Position numbers and translations under genes: made by a program. A stretch of DNA of 41,216 bases from Planctomycetota bacterium (GTDB lineage: Bacteria; Planctomycetota; Phycisphaerae; Phycisphaerales; SM1A02). Below are positions 39,312 through 41,216 of this stretch, piece by piece. How positions within the stretch are numbered: position 1 is the stretch's first letter; every line of letters begins with the position of its first letter. Location: the NCBI GenBank assembly GCA_014381555.1, contig JACNLO010000061.1:1-41216 (forward strand). The letters are read 5' to 3'. A model generated the notes under the pieces. It was not told the origin of the DNA, did no database searches, and saw only the letters and a program-made list of their open reading frames with translations.

Positions 39312-41216
39312 TGCTTACACCTATTCTTATTACACAAATTGCTGTCGCGGGCGGGTTCGGCAACTTCACAAATCAAACAAACGAACGACTTATTTGCGAT
39401 TCCGCAATTGGTATCAGTGACGTCGAAGAAAAAGACTACGCATGGGGTGACCTAGATCTTGATGGAGATATTGATTTAGTTTGTGTTCGCAAAGAACCAT
39501 TCACATCAGAAGGTAGAAACATAAATGTTTTGTTCATGAATGAAGATGGGCAACTCGTTGACCGAACTGCAGAGTACGCAACAGCAACTGATGTCGCAGG
39601 TGACAATGGTTTTTTAACACCAACTAATGATCGTGACGTTGTGTTACACGACCTTAATCTCGATGGTTGGCTCGATATGGTTACTGTTACTACTCTCACT
39701 GATAACTCAACAAAAGCGCTCTCACACCCGCGTATATACATGAATTTAGGTGAAACAGATGGCATTTGGCAAGGATTTCGCTTTGAAAACTACCGTATCC
39801 CGCAAATGCACGATACCGCTGGCCCACGCTTTTGCTCTCTGGCAATTGGCGATTTAACTGGTGATGGGTACCCAGATTTATATTTTGGTGATTACGACAG
39901 TGGCACATCACAAATTTTTGATTACAACAATCGTTTGCTCGTTAATAATGGTTCCGCAGTTTTTTCGGACGAAAGCACACTTAGGATGGACGATGAAATG
40001 TTGTTGTCCGCATTTGGTGCAGCAAGCGAGATTGCCGACATGAATGGCGACGGTGTTTTAGATGTAGTGAAACAAACGTCACTCAATCCTCCACAACATG
40101 TTGCCATTACATACAACAACCCAAACAACGAGGGATACTTCGATGGCTACGATATTATTGATGAACTTGCACCATACTTTGTTACAGCCGGCGACTTAAA
40201 TGGGGATGGGAGAATGGATTTAATTGTTGTCGATGATGGTTCTGACCATTATTATCTCAACAGTGGAAACGGTGGCGATGGGTTTGCAAACTTTGATTCG
40301 TTCACACTAGAGAACAGTGACGGCTTTGGTGGCAATGCAATTATTCGAGACTTAAACAATGACGGACACCAGGATGTTATCGTGACTGATGTTGATGTTG
40401 ATATTACTGGCTGTTCAAGAACAACGCATATATATCGGAACCTTGGCGATATGCCAAACATCACCCTTGACGAACAAAATGTCGGTATTTCCAACGGTGA
40501 ACTCCAAGGCGTGCATGATGTTGCTGTTTTTGATATCAATGGGGATGGGTGGCTCGACATGGTCATGGGGCGTTGTGACTCCACTGAGGTTTGGATTCAA
40601 GACGCACCATCTGGTGTAGTTTTTTCCTATCCAAATGGTCTTCCTGGTTTTATTCAACCGAACCAACCTCACACCTTCGAAATTGAAACTGAATTGATAG
40701 GCGACGGAATAATTGACATAAAGAACACCTCCATCACAATTTTAATTAATGGCATTGAAGAAGAGTATCCGCTAACAGTTCTTAGCAAAAACTTATTTGA
40801 GGCGACATTGCCCGCGACACCGTGTGCAACTGAACTCGATTTTAGAATTACAGTCACTGTAGTCAATGGTGGGCATTATTCTGATCCTCCAACAGGGTGG
40901 TATAACGTAACAGTTGGAGATGGAACAGAAATTGTGTTCCGAGACGAAATGGAAAACGATGTCTCGACGTGGTCTGTTACAAATAGCAGTGGTCTTACGA
41001 CTGGTGAATGGGAACGAGTTGATCCAAACGGGACAATTTATAATTCGCAAATGGCTGCTCCAGAAGATGATGCGACTGGCGGATCTGAAAATGTTTTGTG
41101 TTTCGTTACTCAAAATGGAGAAGCAGGCGGTAGTGCTGGTCAAGCTGATGTGGATGGTGGCTCGACATCCTTAATCTCACCACAACTCGATGTTGCAGGT
41201 ACAGATGGCATAATTT
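39311..41216 (+). CDS. FG-GAP repeat exported protein (3' end outside window)
   Basis: I read this frame directly. It begins at the ATG in TAATG, coupled to the DUF1111 gene, and stays open for 635 codons to the window end. A short hydrophobic start (MLTPILITQIAVAGGFGNFT) is a possible but weak signal peptide. FG-GAP/VCBS calcium loops follow: GDLDLDGDIDLVCV, DLNLDGWLDMVTV, GDLTGDGYPDLYFGDY, DMNGDGVLDVVKQ, GDLNGDGRMDLIVVDDG, DLNNDGHQDVIVTDVD and DINGDGWLDMVMG. After about residue 440 there is an Ig-like stretch. Then comes a module with DEMENDVSTWSV, GEWERVDPNGTIYN, FVTQNGEAGGSAGQADVDGG and STSLISPQLD, a jelly-roll-like unit seen in secreted metalloproteases of this group. A dockerin-like tag may follow outside the window. 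Confidence 0.88.
   Translation, partial: MLTPILITQIAVAGGFGNFTNQTNERLICDSAIGISDVEEKDYAWGDLDLDGDIDLVCVRKEPFTSEGRNINVLFMNEDGQLVDRTAEYATATDVAGDNGFLTPTNDRDVVLHDLNLDGWLDMVTVTTLTDNSTKALSHPRIYMNLGETDGIWQGFRFENYRIPQMHDTAGPRFCSLAIGDLTGDGYPDLYFGDYDSGTSQIFDYNNRLLVNNGSAVFSDESTLRMDDEMLLSAFGAASEIADMNGDGVLDVVKQTSLNPPQHVAITYNNPNNEGYFDGYDIIDELAPYFVTAGDLNGDGRMDLIVVDDGSDHYYLNSGNGGDGFANFDSFTLENSDGFGGNAIIRDLNNDGHQDVIVTDVDVDITGCSRTTHIYRNLGDMPNITLDEQNVGISNGELQGVHDVAVFDINGDGWLDMVMGRCDSTEVWIQDAPSGVVFSYPNGLPGFIQPNQPHTFEIETELIGDGIIDIKNTSITILINGIEEEYPLTVLSKNLFEATLPATPCATELDFRITVTVVNGGHYSDPPTGWYNVTVGDGTEIVFRDEMENDVSTWSVTNSSGLTTGEWERVDPNGTIYNSQMAAPEDDATGGSENVLCFVTQNGEAGGSAGQADVDGGSTSLISPQLDVAGTDGII

Noticed and set aside
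1-41216. CRISPR array, prophage, toxin-antitoxin or restriction system
   Set aside because: I found no regularly spaced repeats, phage structural genes, small toxin-antitoxin pair or methylase/nuclease motifs. The gene content is chromosomal housekeeping plus exported proteins.

Overview
The window looks like a chromosomal segment of a marine or environmental planctomycete, most likely of the Phycisphaerae type. The basis is a set of lineage-flavoured genes seen together: secreted proteins ending in a two-repeat dockerin-like tag with a Cys pair (WGxC..C..D[IV]NGD), a DUF1800/DUF1501 pair, a DUF1111 di-heme protein, CRTAC1/FG-GAP proteins, a CotH/lamin-tail protein and an oversized SecA. By eye the base composition is moderately AT-rich. 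I see no rRNA, tRNA, CRISPR array, integrase or transposase gene.

Layout. 1-479: 3' end of a secreted HAF-repeat protein, then a terminator. 552-8208, minus strand: a flagellar export operon read right to left, fliO-fliP-fliQ-fliR-flhB-flhA-flhF, then fliA after a 364-base gap. The six junctions from fliO to flhA are 4-base ATGA/GTGA overlaps or nearly so. 8320-12003, plus strand: an envelope group (BamD-like TPR protein, LptE-like lipoprotein, FtsH). 11974-17413, minus strand: a membrane protein, two REP-like palindromic elements, a CotH/lamin-tail/dockerin protein, a YggU-family protein and a short UvrC. 17537-21249, plus strand: a Cys/Met-rich lipoprotein, PyrC, then rpsB-tsf behind a structured leader. 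21321-23761, minus strand: gamma-glutamyltranspeptidase and a sugar-isomerase-like TIM barrel. 23804-25557, plus strand: a DUF4442-like protein and a polytopic membrane protein. 25627-30006, minus strand: SecA and a small exported protein. 30097-35150, plus strand: a copper-type P-ATPase and the DUF1800/DUF1501 pair. 35225-37578, minus strand: an FG-GAP/UnbV lipoprotein and a TPR protein. 37638-41216, plus strand: the DUF1111 di-heme protein and an FG-GAP protein cut by the window end.

Working together. The flagellar genes would build the inner-membrane export gate and its GTPase and sigma factor. BamD-like, LptE-like, FtsH and SecA are envelope biogenesis and quality-control functions. Most of the rest are exported proteins.

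Most worth a second look: an FlhB whose NPTH autocleavage motif reads SGSS; a recurring start layout in which a -10-like hexamer ends 6-7 bases before an ATG without a ribosome binding site (candidate leaderless mRNAs); a metallothionein-like lipoprotein whose promoter sits inside a perfect palindrome; a Fur-box-like site inside a promoter spacer; and a multi-hairpin leader before rpsB. Several start codons were moved downstream from the longest reading frame on the evidence of ribosome binding sites, 4-base overlaps or signal peptides. All family calls come from reading the sequence and none from a database search.
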